Shown: positions 1 to 6,969, counted from the stretch's first letter. The stretch is DNA of 9,041 bases from an uncultured Desulfobacterium sp. (GCA_937124525.1 CAKZLA010000558.1:1-9041), one strand, 5' to 3'. Numbers and translations are program-made. Notes: generated by a model from the letters alone, not told the origin.

Positions 1-89
1 TACGGAGACTGAAAATATGCTATAGTCAATTATTTGTAATTACTGACTTTATTTTTGGATCAAAAAAAATCAGTTCAAAGTGGCCCATG

Positions 90-103
90 TTGTGATCAAG
101 CCC
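90..103 (+). repeat. 14-bp copy of one arm of the 1492-1559 palindrome
   Basis: The 14 bases TTGTGATCAAGCCC are identical to 1546-1559, the 3' arm of the palindromic element between the amidotransferase remnant and livF. The match stops on both sides, and no partner arm is visible nearby. The two direct copies bracket the whole decayed left segment (ATPase remnant plus amidotransferase remnant), so this may be a relic of the same repeat family or of a recombination event. The core contains the palindrome TGATCA. Confidence 0.5.
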
Positions 104-137
104 CGAAGCAAATTAATAAATAGAAATGAAAACCTGT

Positions 138-800
138 CTATATCAACCCAAAAATCCACAAAGGAATTTTACGATCCTCGGTTGTGTAATCCGTATCAAC
201 CACAAGATAACTATCCTCAATGCCTTTGATCTGCTTAAAGGTTTTATTTCTGCCACCAATCTCAAAGATTTGATCGTTTATCCTGAAATCACCAACATCA
301 GAATAGAAAATATTACTGAAGCAACTGGCAAAGAAGGTCTCCCTTGTGGTTCCCCGATTAACCTCCACCCCAAAATCATCGGCATAGGCATGGAGTATGT
401 TGGTATTATCGAAAAGAAGTTTTTCCGGTTTTCTGGATACCTTGTTTGAATATTTTTTTATGGGATGAAACACCTTTGATCCTTTTAAAATATCCAGATA
501 AACCGTCAGGGTGGGATGGGAGATGCCAAGCTCCACGGACAATTTCGCCATGTTCACCTTGTATGGCACCCGTGACTCTATCAATTTTGCAATCAGCTTT
601 TTAAAAACAAAAATCTGTTCATAGTTGATTTTATTGCACGAGGGGATATCCTCGTTGATTATTTTCTGGAGTGCATTGAAGAGTTTATTCTTAAAGGTAT
701 TTCTGTCTTCCATGAAAAATGGGTATGCCCCGAACTTCAGATAATCTTGAAAATCATTTAAAATGCCGGGGTGAGAAAAAGCCAGATCCATGCTGATTTT
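138..800 (-). pseudogene. C-terminal remnant of a DUF4143-family AAA ATPase
   Basis: The open frame runs to 863, but only the part from about 800 down to the TAG stop at 138 reads like a family member. The translation shows the YLKFGAYPFF motif, then a winged-helix-like segment (KLSVELGISHPTLTVYLDIL) and a C-terminal nuclease-like end (GDFRINDQIFEIGG, then KTFKQIKGIEDSYLVVDTD). This order is typical of the second half of bacterial and archaeal AAA+ ATPases with a C-terminal DUF4143 domain, which are usually about 400 residues. The whole N-terminal ATP-binding half (Walker A and B) is missing. Upstream of 800 the frame continues into the antisense of the NAGGN amidotransferase remnant, so those residues are not native. 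The DNA is much more AT-rich than its surroundings (19 G+C of 60 at 601-660), which fits an acquired accessory gene. These proteins have no settled role. Without its ATPase half this copy is unlikely to work. Confidence 0.75.
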
Positions 801-811
801 AGATCCCCGGC

Positions 812-1429
812 ATGGTGGGCCAGGATGCCGTGGCGTTTTACCTGTTGGGCGAACAGGTCTCAAAACAGGTCAAGGTCGTTTTAAGTGGCCAGGGGGCAGA
901 CGAGGTATTTGGCGGTTACTTCTGGTATCCACGTATGGTGCAGGCCGTGGGCAGTGATCTGAAACGCTTTTCCCGGCACTATTTTGACCGGGATCATCCT
1001 GAGTTTTTAAAGACCGTTACCGCCCCATACCGGGGGAATGACCATACCTCTGCCTTGATAGGGCAACTTCTGGCATTGCCGGGTGCTGATGATTATCTCG
1101 ATCAGGTGCTGCGCCTGGATGTCACCACCCTCATTGTGGATGATTTCAAGTATGTATTGAAGGAGATTTCCCGTGGATTAATTCCCGATGCGGTGGTGGA
1201 TCGTAAGAAGGGCTACTTCCCGGTGCCAGCCCTGAAATATGTGCGTGGGCCATTCCTGGAGATGATGCGAGACACCCTCAACTCAAATGCCTGTCGTCAA
1301 CGGGGTCTGTTTTCCCGTTCGTATGTCCAGGGGGTGCTGGATGCCCCGGATGAACACTTTACCCGCCTTCAGGGGTCCAAACTGTGGCATCTGGCCCTGT
1401 TGGAGATGTGGCTTCAGATCCATGTGTGA
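812..1429 (+). pseudogene. C-terminal remnant of N-acetylglutaminylglutamine (NAGGN) amidotransferase
   Basis: This is the end of an asparagine-synthetase-like enzyme that amidates the osmoprotectant dipeptide N-acetylglutaminylglutamine. The synthetase-domain motif SGQGADEVFGGY lies at residues 25-36. The end of the protein carries GYFPVPALKY (134-143) and a closing GSKLWHLALLEMWLQ stretch, both of which I recognise from the NAGGN subgroup rather than ordinary AsnB. Full-length members are close to 600 residues. The N-terminal glutaminase domain and the PP-loop (SGGVDS) are absent, and homology begins at the first ATG, right at the junction with the ATPase remnant. There is also an apparent internal deletion: DVTTLIVDD (103-111) runs straight into KYVLKEISRG, skipping about 40 residues that normally hold the VDxxxM...PFLDH core. 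There is no ribosome-binding site at 812. I regard it as a dead fragment. Confidence 0.8.
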
Positions 1430-1479
1430 CCTGCCGGCCTGTTCCTGTATCAGAGCGAAGGCAACAGTTTAAATGTTGG

Positions 1480-1493
1480 AGGATTATTTATGG
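1480..1493 (+). promoter_or_regulatory. Strong ribosome-binding site and ATG of a lost downstream gene
   Basis: GGAGG followed by ATTATTT and ATG forms a textbook translation start about 60 bases after the amidotransferase stop. The reading frame ends at once (ATG GGT TGA), and the palindromic element begins in the same bases. In NAGGN operons the amidotransferase gene is commonly next to the N-acetylglutaminylglutamine synthetase gene. I infer that this may be the start of that gene, cut off one or two codons in. The spacing and motif are seen; the identity is a guess. Confidence 0.35.
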
Positions 1494-1559
1494 GTTGATC
1501 ACAAGATCTGCCACTTGCCATAACTGCTCGGCAATGGAGTCAGACTTGTGATCAAGCCC
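1492..1559. repeat. 68-bp imperfect palindrome between convergent gene ends
   Basis: The left arm TTGATCACAAG (1495-1505) pairs perfectly over 11 bp with CTTGTGATCAA (1545-1555). GGG (1492-1494) pairs with CCC (1557-1559) across a one-base bulge. Inside, TCTG (1507-1510) pairs with CAGA (1541-1544), and TTGCC (1515-1519) pairs with GGCAA (1530-1534), leaving a 10-base loop. It lies between the plus-strand amidotransferase remnant and the minus-strand end of livF. No U-run follows on either strand, so it is not a classic intrinsic terminator, although it could stop or stabilise livF mRNA. A 14-bp part recurs at 90-103. It resembles a MITE- or REP-like element, or fused ends of an insertion sequence. 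On the minus strand it can be read as a short open frame ending in VADLVINP, which might be the tail of a decayed gene. Confidence 0.6.
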
Positions 1560-1644
1560 AAAATTAGAAGGGCTGTGGATTGACAGGAATTCCAAATTCA
1601 CTTTTTATTTGACGCGCATAAGCCAGGTAGTTACATCTGCCCCC

Positions 1645-2355
1645 TTAAATGCCAAGATAAGCCTCTTTGATGTGGGGATCCCCCAAGAGTTCCCGGGCAG
1701 GCCCTTCCATGGCCACACGGCCATGTTCCAGCACATACCCCCGGTCACTCATGCTCAATGAATGATTCACATCCTGTTCCACCATCAGCACCGTGGTGCC
1801 CTGGTCTGCAATTTCACGCACCGTTTTAAAAATTTCATTGATCAATACCGGTGCAAGCCCCAGGGAGGGTTCATCCAACATCAAAATTTTGGGCATGCCC
1901 ATGAGCCCCCTGCCGATGGCCACCATCTGCTGCTCACCGCCGGACAGGGTCATGGCGATCTGGGCAGAACGCTCTTTCAGACGCGGCAAAAGAGAATAAA
2001 CATATTCAAGGGTTTCAGCCTCGTGCTGACGGGCCCTGGGGTTATATGCCCCCACAATCAAGTTGTCCTTGATATTCATCAAAGAAAACAAACGCCTGCC
2101 CTCGGGGACATGGATAATGCCGTGGTTGACGATGTCTTCCGGGGGCAGTGCCTGGACCCCATGGCCGTCAAAGGTGATCTTTCCCTTTGCCGGCTGGAGC
2201 AGACCTGAAATAGTTCTTAAAAGCGTAGATTTTCCGGCACCATTTCCCCCGATGATGCTGACCACTTCCCCTTCGTTGATCTTAAGGGAGAGATCAAAAA
2301 TCACCTGCACGTCACCGTAGAACACATCAATATCATTCACTTCAAGCAGTGCCAT
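1645..2355 (-). CDS. livF: Branched-chain amino-acid-type ABC transporter ATP-binding protein LivF
   Basis: This is the second of two ATPase subunits that power the LivHM importer from the cytoplasmic face of the membrane. The 236-residue length is normal for LivF. Walker A GGNGAGKST is at 36-44, the Q-loop region HVPEGRRLF at 82-90, the ABC signature LSGGE at 137-141, and Walker B ILMLDEP at 157-163. The switch position has the LivF-style VEQ (192-194) instead of histidine. The closing AYLGI is also typical of the family. The start is fixed by AGGAG six bases upstream of the ATG. The gene overlaps the end of livG by 14 bases, so translation is probably coupled. It is the last gene of the operon. 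All catalytic motifs are intact and I see nothing unusual. Confidence 0.97.
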   Translation of the reverse strand: MALLEVNDIDVFYGDVQVIFDLSLKINEGEVVSIIGGNGAGKSTLLRTISGLLQPAKGKITFDGHGVQALPPEDIVNHGIIHVPEGRRLFSLMNIKDNLIVGAYNPRARQHEAETLEYVYSLLPRLKERSAQIAMTLSGGEQQMVAIGRGLMGMPKILMLDEPSLGLAPVLINEIFKTVREIADQGTTVLMVEQDVNHSLSMSDRGYVLEHGRVAMEGPARELLGDPHIKEAYLGI

Positions 2356-3067
2356 ACTCTTCTCCTAAATACGCTTTGATAACATTTTCATTGGAAGCGA
2401 TTTCACCGGGGGTGCCTTCGGCTATTTTTTTGCCAAACTGAATGACCACAATTCTGTCAGAAAGTGCCATGATGGCCCGCATGATATGCTCAATAACAAA
2501 AATTGTAACACCTGAATCCCGAAGCCCCTGGATGATCCCCACCAGCTCGTCCACCTCGCCGGGTCGAAGGCCGGCCATGACCTCGTCCAGCAGCAACAGT
2601 TTCGGTTCCGTTGCCAGGGCCCGGGCGATCTCCAGACGTTTCCGATCGGCAATGGTCAGGGCTCCGGATTTTAAATCCTTTTTATCTTCAAAATTCAGGG
2701 TTTTCAGCACGGCAAGGGCTTTATCTTCGGCATCGGCTCTTTTGTCCGTGGTGGCAAAGGCCCCCACCGTGACATTGTAGAGAACACTTTTAGAGGCAAA
2801 GGGTTTAACAATCTGAAAGGTGCGGGCAAGCCCCTTTTTACACAGATCCCAGGGCCTTTGTTGATTGGTATATTCCCCGTTGAATTTAATGGTTCCTTCC
2901 GTTGGGGGGTGGACCCCGGCAATGCAGTTGAATGCCGTTGATTTACCGGCCCCGTTGGGTCCGATCAATCCCAATATTTCGCCTTTATCAATATTGAGAT
3001 TAAGGGTATCCACAGCGGTGAGTCCCCCAAAACGCATCACCATCTTTTCTACTTCCAGTATTTTCAT
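2342..3067 (-). CDS. livG: Branched-chain amino-acid-type ABC transporter ATP-binding protein LivG
   Basis: This is the first ATPase subunit of the importer, paired with LivF. Its 241 residues are slightly shorter than Escherichia coli LivG. Walker A GPNGAGKST is at 36-44, the Q-loop TFQ at 83-85, Walker B KLLLLDEVMAG at 156-166, and the H-loop IEH at 192-194. The usual LSxGQ signature is replaced by LTIADRKRLEIARALA (from 137), so the conserved GQ pair is absent. I recall similar RKRLE signatures in some LivG-like proteins, so this may be a clade feature rather than damage. The partner LivF keeps a canonical signature. The start overlaps the livM stop as ATGA and is preceded by AGGAGG. The stop lies inside livF. 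Confidence 0.96.
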   Translation of the reverse strand: MKILEVEKMVMRFGGLTAVDTLNLNIDKGEILGLIGPNGAGKSTAFNCIAGVHPPTEGTIKFNGEYTNQQRPWDLCKKGLARTFQIVKPFASKSVLYNVTVGAFATTDKRADAEDKALAVLKTLNFEDKKDLKSGALTIADRKRLEIARALATEPKLLLLDEVMAGLRPGEVDELVGIIQGLRDSGVTIFVIEHIMRAIMALSDRIVVIQFGKKIAEGTPGEIASNENVIKAYLGEEYGTA

Positions 3068-4176
3068 GATACCTCCTTTGCCTGCCCTTCTTTGGTCAAC
3101 CGATGGATGAGTCTGTTGTAAGCCCGGGTCAAGGGTTCCTGGATTCCCCTGGGCTGGTAGATCATCACCAGAATCAGTATCACACCAAAAATCACCAGGT
3201 GAAGTCCGGGAAACACATCGCCAAAATAGATGCGGGAAAAATCACTCACCGGCCGAAGCAACAGCGCCCCCAGCAGAGGCCCTGCAATGGAGCCCCGCCC
3301 GCCAATGAGGGCAATAAATGCAATCTCAAAGGAAAGATCCAGGGAAATGATACTCTTGGGATGGATGAAAAGGGAAAACTGGGCATAAAAGGTACCGGCC
3401 AGGGCCGTAAAAAAAGAACTCATGGCCATGGCAATGAGTTTTGCCCGGGCCACGTTCACCCCCAATGCCATGGCAGCCTCGGGCTCTTCACCACCGGCGT
3501 TGAGATAATACCCAAGTTTTGACCGGGAGATGAACCAAGTTAACGCCAGCACCCCGATGAGCATGATCAGAATAATATAATAATAGGGCTCCTTTCCCTG
3601 GAACATGAAGTTGGCAAAACCAAAATTCACAGGCGGAATCTGGAGACCCCGGGGCCCATTCAAGTTAAAGGGTCCCAGAAAATCTAAGTTTTCCACCATC
3701 ACCCGCATGCCTTCGGCAAAGGCAATGGTGGCAAGGGCAAAATAAGCCCCCCGCATTTTAAAGGTGGGCAACCCAATGAGCACACCTGTACCCATGGCAA
3801 GAACACCGCCGATAATCATCCCCAGCCAGGGAGAAATGCCATACTGCAGCGAAAGAATGGTGGAGGTGTAAGCGCCGATGCCGATGAAAACGGCATGGCC
3901 CAGGGGAAGCACCCCGGCAAAACCGCCCACCATGTTCCAGCAACTGGTTAGGTAGGCATAAAAAAAGATGAGAATCACAATATGAAGATAGGTGGGGCTT
4001 GTCATGATCAGGGGCAACCCAAAGGCGATGAGCGCGACACCCAGCAAGGAGAATACTTCAATCTTTTTCCGGGGGGTAAATCCCTGGTGACAAGTATTAC
4101 TGTCCGGTGCTATTGAATGTCCGGCACTTCCGCCGGAGGGGTTATCCGAAGGAGCAAGGGTTTCATTACCAGTCAT
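3064..4176 (-). CDS. livM: Branched-chain amino-acid-type ABC transporter permease LivM
   Basis: This is one of the two membrane subunits forming the translocation path. I start it at the ATG at 4176 (370 residues), because GGAG lies six bases upstream and the ATG overlaps the livH stop by 11 bases. A longer open frame to 4239 only adds antisense-like residues inside livH. The N-terminus has a polar tail of about 40 residues rich in Ser, Gly and Asn, followed by many hydrophobic segments. The family signatures are NMVGGFAGVLPLGHAVFIGIGAY (81-103), a cytoplasmic coupling loop around SKLGYYLNAGGEEPEAAMALGVN (219-241), and GGRGSIAGPLLGA (292-304). The short basic C-terminus (NRLIHRLTKEGQAKEVS) is cytoplasmic. 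The stop overlaps the livG start. Confidence 0.95.
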   Translation of the reverse strand: MTGNETLAPSDNPSGGSAGHSIAPDSNTCHQGFTPRKKIEVFSLLGVALIAFGLPLIMTSPTYLHIVILIFFYAYLTSCWNMVGGFAGVLPLGHAVFIGIGAYTSTILSLQYGISPWLGMIIGGVLAMGTGVLIGLPTFKMRGAYFALATIAFAEGMRVMVENLDFLGPFNLNGPRGLQIPPVNFGFANFMFQGKEPYYYIILIMLIGVLALTWFISRSKLGYYLNAGGEEPEAAMALGVNVARAKLIAMAMSSFFTALAGTFYAQFSLFIHPKSIISLDLSFEIAFIALIGGRGSIAGPLLGALLLRPVSDFSRIYFGDVFPGLHLVIFGVILILVMIYQPRGIQEPLTRAYNRLIHRLTKEGQAKEVS

Positions 4177-5053
4177 TTTTTTCTCCAAACAGTCCTGAAG
4201 GTTTAACAAACAATACGAGCAGAAACAGGCCATAGACAATGGCTTCTGTCCAGGTGGCCGTCATGAACTGAGGCCCCACAGATTCGATCAGACCCACAAT
4301 AATCCCGCCGACAATGGCACCGCCAATGCTGCCAAGCCCTCCCAGAACCACAATGATGAATCCTTTAATGTCAAAGGCCACCCCCACCGTGGGAAAGGTG
4401 TTATAAAAGGGAATCAATGTAATGGCAGCGATACCGGAAACAGCCGTACCAATACCAAAGGCGATGTTATATATTTTGTATTGATTGATGCCGGCAAGGC
4501 TTGCGGCATCCCTGTCCAGACTGGTGGCCCGGATGGCCCGGCCAAGGCGAGTATATTGGAAAAAATAGTACACTGTGCCTGCCGTTACAATGGCAATAAC
4601 AAATCCCCAGAACTTGGGAGCGGAAATCAGCATTTCCCCAAATTCAAACATTTTACCCCGCAGGGGATTGTTCTCGATGGTGCGATATTGGGGACCAAAA
4701 ATAAGAAGGGCAAGGTTGTCCAGGATATACCAGATTCCTGTGGTGACGATGATCACCGTCACTGGTTCCCGCACATCTTTTTCTGCCTTGAAAATCGGCT
4801 TGATAATGATATCCTGGAGCAGGTATCCAAAAAGGAACATGGCGGGAATGACCACCACCAGGGCCAGGTAGGGATGCACACCGGAAAGTGTAACCGCCCA
4901 GTAGGCCACATACATCCCCACCATCAGCAGTGATCCATGGGCAAAATTGATTACTTTAAGCACACCAAAAATAATGGTCAGTCCCAGGGCAGTCAATCCA
5001 TAGATGGACCCCATGAGAATGCCGTTGATGGTGTCTTCAATAAAATAGAGCAT
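4166..5053 (-). CDS. livH: Branched-chain amino-acid-type ABC transporter permease LivH
   Basis: This is the other membrane subunit of the importer, 295 residues, the usual size for LivH. The sequence is almost entirely hydrophobic helices. It carries the family hallmark INFAHG (35-40) after the first two helices, a coupling loop TRLGRAIRATSLDRDAASLAGIN (168-190) that would contact the ATPases, and GGLGSIGGAIVGG (238-250). GGAGG lies six bases before the ATG, so the start is secure. It follows livK after a 92-base gap containing a perfect hairpin, and its end overlaps livM by 11 bases. LivH and LivM-type permeases also serve amide, urea and aromatic-acid importers, so the substrate is not decided by this protein. 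Confidence 0.96.
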   Translation of the reverse strand: MLYFIEDTINGILMGSIYGLTALGLTIIFGVLKVINFAHGSLLMVGMYVAYWAVTLSGVHPYLALVVVIPAMFLFGYLLQDIIIKPIFKAEKDVREPVTVIIVTTGIWYILDNLALLIFGPQYRTIENNPLRGKMFEFGEMLISAPKFWGFVIAIVTAGTVYYFFQYTRLGRAIRATSLDRDAASLAGINQYKIYNIAFGIGTAVSGIAAITLIPFYNTFPTVGVAFDIKGFIIVVLGGLGSIGGAIVGGIIVGLIESVGPQFMTATWTEAIVYGLFLLVLFVKPSGLFGEKNDW

Positions 5054-5086
5054 TTAAGGCCTCCAGACAGGCATTAGAGAGATGAA

Positions 5087-5113
5087 TCCGGGATATGCAT
5101 GACACATCCCGGA
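5087..5113 (-). other. Hairpin in the livK-livH gap
   Basis: TCCGGGAT (5087-5094) and ATCCCGGA (5106-5113) form a perfect 8-bp stem with an 11-base loop, about 33 bases after the livK stop. No U-run follows on the minus strand, so full termination is unlikely. Such hairpins between a binding-protein gene and its permease genes often protect the upstream mRNA from 3' decay, which would give more LivK than LivHMGF. The structure is seen; the role is inferred. Confidence 0.5.
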
Positions 5114-5145
5114 CGATGCGGCAATCAGAAAGTTGAACTATGAAA

Positions 5146-6396
5146 TCATGGTTTGGGGAACACCGGGGTATATCCGGCACGTCGGGCGGATTTGGGCCAC
5201 ACGGTGATGCGCTCCAGACCATTACCAATATCGTTTATCTGGACCATGACCAGAGAGGCCTCTTTATTTTGACCTTTTTCGTCAAATGCCACCCTGTCAT
5301 ATCCCACGATCATCCCCGGTCCATCCGTTAACTGAGTGGTTGCCATGGCCTGTCTGATTTTTTCAGGGTCCAGGCTGGCGGCCCGTTCCAGGGCATCTTT
5401 AATGATGTACATGGCAAGGTAGGCATCCACTGCCTCTCCGGTGAGATTCTGACCATATTGTTTTTTGTATTTTTCATTGGCTTCTTTGGCACCGGGTTTG
5501 TTCACATCGGTTTCCCACTCAACGATATCAAATAAATACTGGGAACTTTTCGCAGTGGCACTGATAAAAGAAGGATCGGCATGGCCACCACCCGAGGAGA
5601 CAATGGCTTTTAACTTCACTCGATATTCCGCCAGGGTATTGGTGATCAAAATGGCATCGGCGGCATTGGAAACCAGCATCAGAACATCGGGCCGTGCGCG
5701 TTTAATCTTCTGAACAACAGGGCTTAAATCCGTTGTGGTTGAGGGATAGGGTTCATTGAGTACCACATCATACCCGGCTTCTTTTGCAAGTTTCACCCAG
5801 TTACCGGCAATGCCCTGGCCCCAGTCACCATTTTCGTAAACAAATGCCAGTTTCTTAATTTCCGTGTTGAACTCCGCAGACATATCCTTAAGAAAAGCAA
5901 ACTGATCCCTTGTCCACCAGGAGTCTTTGGCAGCGATGCGAAATACATTTTTAAAGCCTTGTTCGGTGATTTTATCGGCAACAGAGACCGGTACCAGAAA
6001 GGGAACTCCATAGCGTTCTGCCACGGCAGAGGTGGGATATGTCACCGATGAATTCCAGCATCCGGTTAACACATTGACATTTTCGGTGTTGATGAGGCGT
6101 TCTGCTTCTCCCACGCCTTTTTCAGGTTTGGATTCTGAATCCGCATAAATCAATTCCAGCTTTGCGCCGCCAAGGGAGGCAATACCACCGGCGGCATTGA
6201 TCTCTGCCACGGCCATTTCCCTTGCATTCTTTCCCTGTGCACCCACAGTTGCAGATGGCCCGGAAAGGGGAATAATATTTCCTATTTTCACCACCTGATC
6301 CGATGCAAAAGCTGACGGCACGGAGCTCAAGCATACCATGCCGACGGTCAGTGCCATTGTGCCCACACATCTCTTCCAAAACATTTTTTTGTCCAT
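5146..6396 (-). CDS. livK: Periplasmic substrate-binding protein LivK of the ABC importer
   Basis: This protein captures the ligand in the periplasm and delivers it to LivHM. An ATG at 6411 is also in frame, but it has no ribosome-binding site. GGAG nine bases before the ATG at 6396 supports the shorter 416-residue form. A Sec signal peptide is clear: basic start (MDKKMFWKR), a hydrophobic core, and cleavage likely after AFA at residue 31. The mature protein has the type I periplasmic-binding fold pattern: KIGNIIPLSGPSATVGAQGK near its start, EINAAGGIA, LTGCWNSSVTYPTSAVAERYGVPFLVP, and FVYENGDWGQG at the hinge region. There is no lipobox, so it is soluble. It is first in the operon, with a long leader to a sigma-54 promoter. 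The ligand could be a branched-chain amino acid or another amino acid, amide or organic acid. Confidence 0.95.
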   Translation of the reverse strand: MDKKMFWKRCVGTMALTVGMVCLSSVPSAFASDQVVKIGNIIPLSGPSATVGAQGKNAREMAVAEINAAGGIASLGGAKLELIYADSESKPEKGVGEAERLINTENVNVLTGCWNSSVTYPTSAVAERYGVPFLVPVSVADKITEQGFKNVFRIAAKDSWWTRDQFAFLKDMSAEFNTEIKKLAFVYENGDWGQGIAGNWVKLAKEAGYDVVLNEPYPSTTTDLSPVVQKIKRARPDVLMLVSNAADAILITNTLAEYRVKLKAIVSSGGGHADPSFISATAKSSQYLFDIVEWETDVNKPGAKEANEKYKKQYGQNLTGEAVDAYLAMYIIKDALERAASLDPEKIRQAMATTQLTDGPGMIVGYDRVAFDEKGQNKEASLVMVQINDIGNGLERITVWPKSARRAGYTPVFPKP

Positions 6397-6628
6397 GAAC
6401 CATTTCTCCATTTGAGTAAAAGTGTTTGGGTTTTGATCCCCTCAACTTCAAACTTCAGTCACCCGAAGCAGAACCAAGCCCGTTTCTTAACACCGAATGT
6501 GCCTGGGGAAATACACAAAAACCATGGAATTCAAACTGAAAAATAAATTCCACAGACACTGATGCCGTATCAGAAAGCCCTTTGTCGCGATTAATATACA
6601 TTGAATGCCATGATTCGGGGTTAAGAAG

Positions 6629-6644
6629 AGCAAAGTTCGTACCA
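6629..6644 (-). promoter_or_regulatory. Sigma-54 (-24/-12) promoter for livKHMGF
   Basis: On the minus strand the bases read TGGTACGAACTTTGCT. Against the consensus TGGCACG-N4-TTGCW only one position differs. The essential GG (-24) and GC (-12) dinucleotides are present with correct spacing. Transcription would start near 6618, giving a livK leader of about 220 bases. A sigma-54 promoter needs an enhancer-binding activator. The remnant of one lies upstream on the same strand, and a cluster of half-sites lies about 170-215 bases upstream of the start. The match is seen; use in vivo is inferred. Confidence 0.7.
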
Positions 6645-6783
6645 TGGAGGGGGGCAGGAGCTGATTTTGATTTAAAAACAGGTGTTTTTTAAAGGAAGGG
6701 TTATGGTTACTCCAATTGGGTGGCTGCTTGCTGACAGAAAAAAGACCAACAAACGGAAAGCGGTGTGCTGTTTTTCCGGGCAA

Positions 6784-6833
6784 GGTCAATGCAATTCGTC
6801 AACCTTTATTGACCATGTCCACCTTAGTTGACG
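6784..6833. promoter_or_regulatory. Cluster of GTCAA half-sites, candidate activator binding region
   Basis: Four copies of GTCAA or its complement occur within 50 bases: 6785-6789 and 6798-6802 on the plus strand, and 6809-6813 and 6828-6832 as TTGAC. The inner pair forms GTCAA-N6-TTGAC. Longer 7-bp matches link GGTCAAT (6784) with ATTGACC (6808), and CGTCAAC (6797) with GTTGACG (6827). The cluster lies roughly 170-215 bases upstream of the predicted liv transcription start, the usual range for enhancer-binding-protein sites. TTGAC could also belong to sigma-70 -35 boxes, but no good -10 follows. Confidence 0.4.
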
Positions 6834-6875
6834 CTAATCGCCTTTGGGTCCCAATGGGTCCCAATGGGCCGGATG

Positions 6876-6911
6876 ATAGGTATGGAGGTTTAGTCCGAGG
6901 CCGGTACCTAT
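6876..6911. repeat. Spaced 7-bp inverted repeat
   Basis: ATAGGTA (6876-6882) and TACCTAT (6905-6911) are perfect complements separated by 22 bases. The pair follows directly after a tandem duplication of GGGTCCCAAT (6846-6865). It may be an operator or a chance structure in the upstream control region of the liv operon. No U-run accompanies it. Confidence 0.3.
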
Positions 6912-6969
6912 TTGGATGGGGAATCATGACTGCGATTGAAGTGGACCACATAATAAATTCAAAAAACTA

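Noticed and set aside
126..449. A 107-codon plus-strand open frame at the left edge.
   Set aside because: It lies antisense to the clearly recognisable ATPase remnant, whose family motifs are on the other strand.
801..863. The first 21 codons of the ATPase open frame as its true N-terminus.
   Set aside because: They are the antisense of the amidotransferase coding sequence and do not resemble the ATPase family.
4177..4239. The longer livM start at 4239.
   Set aside because: It has no suitable ribosome-binding site, and the extra residues lie inside livH. The ATG at 4176 has GGAG at the right distance.
6717..6732. A second sigma-54-like match on the plus strand (TGGGTGGCTGCTTGCT).
   Set aside because: Only the GG and TTGC core fit, the -24 box is poor, and no gene follows on the plus strand.
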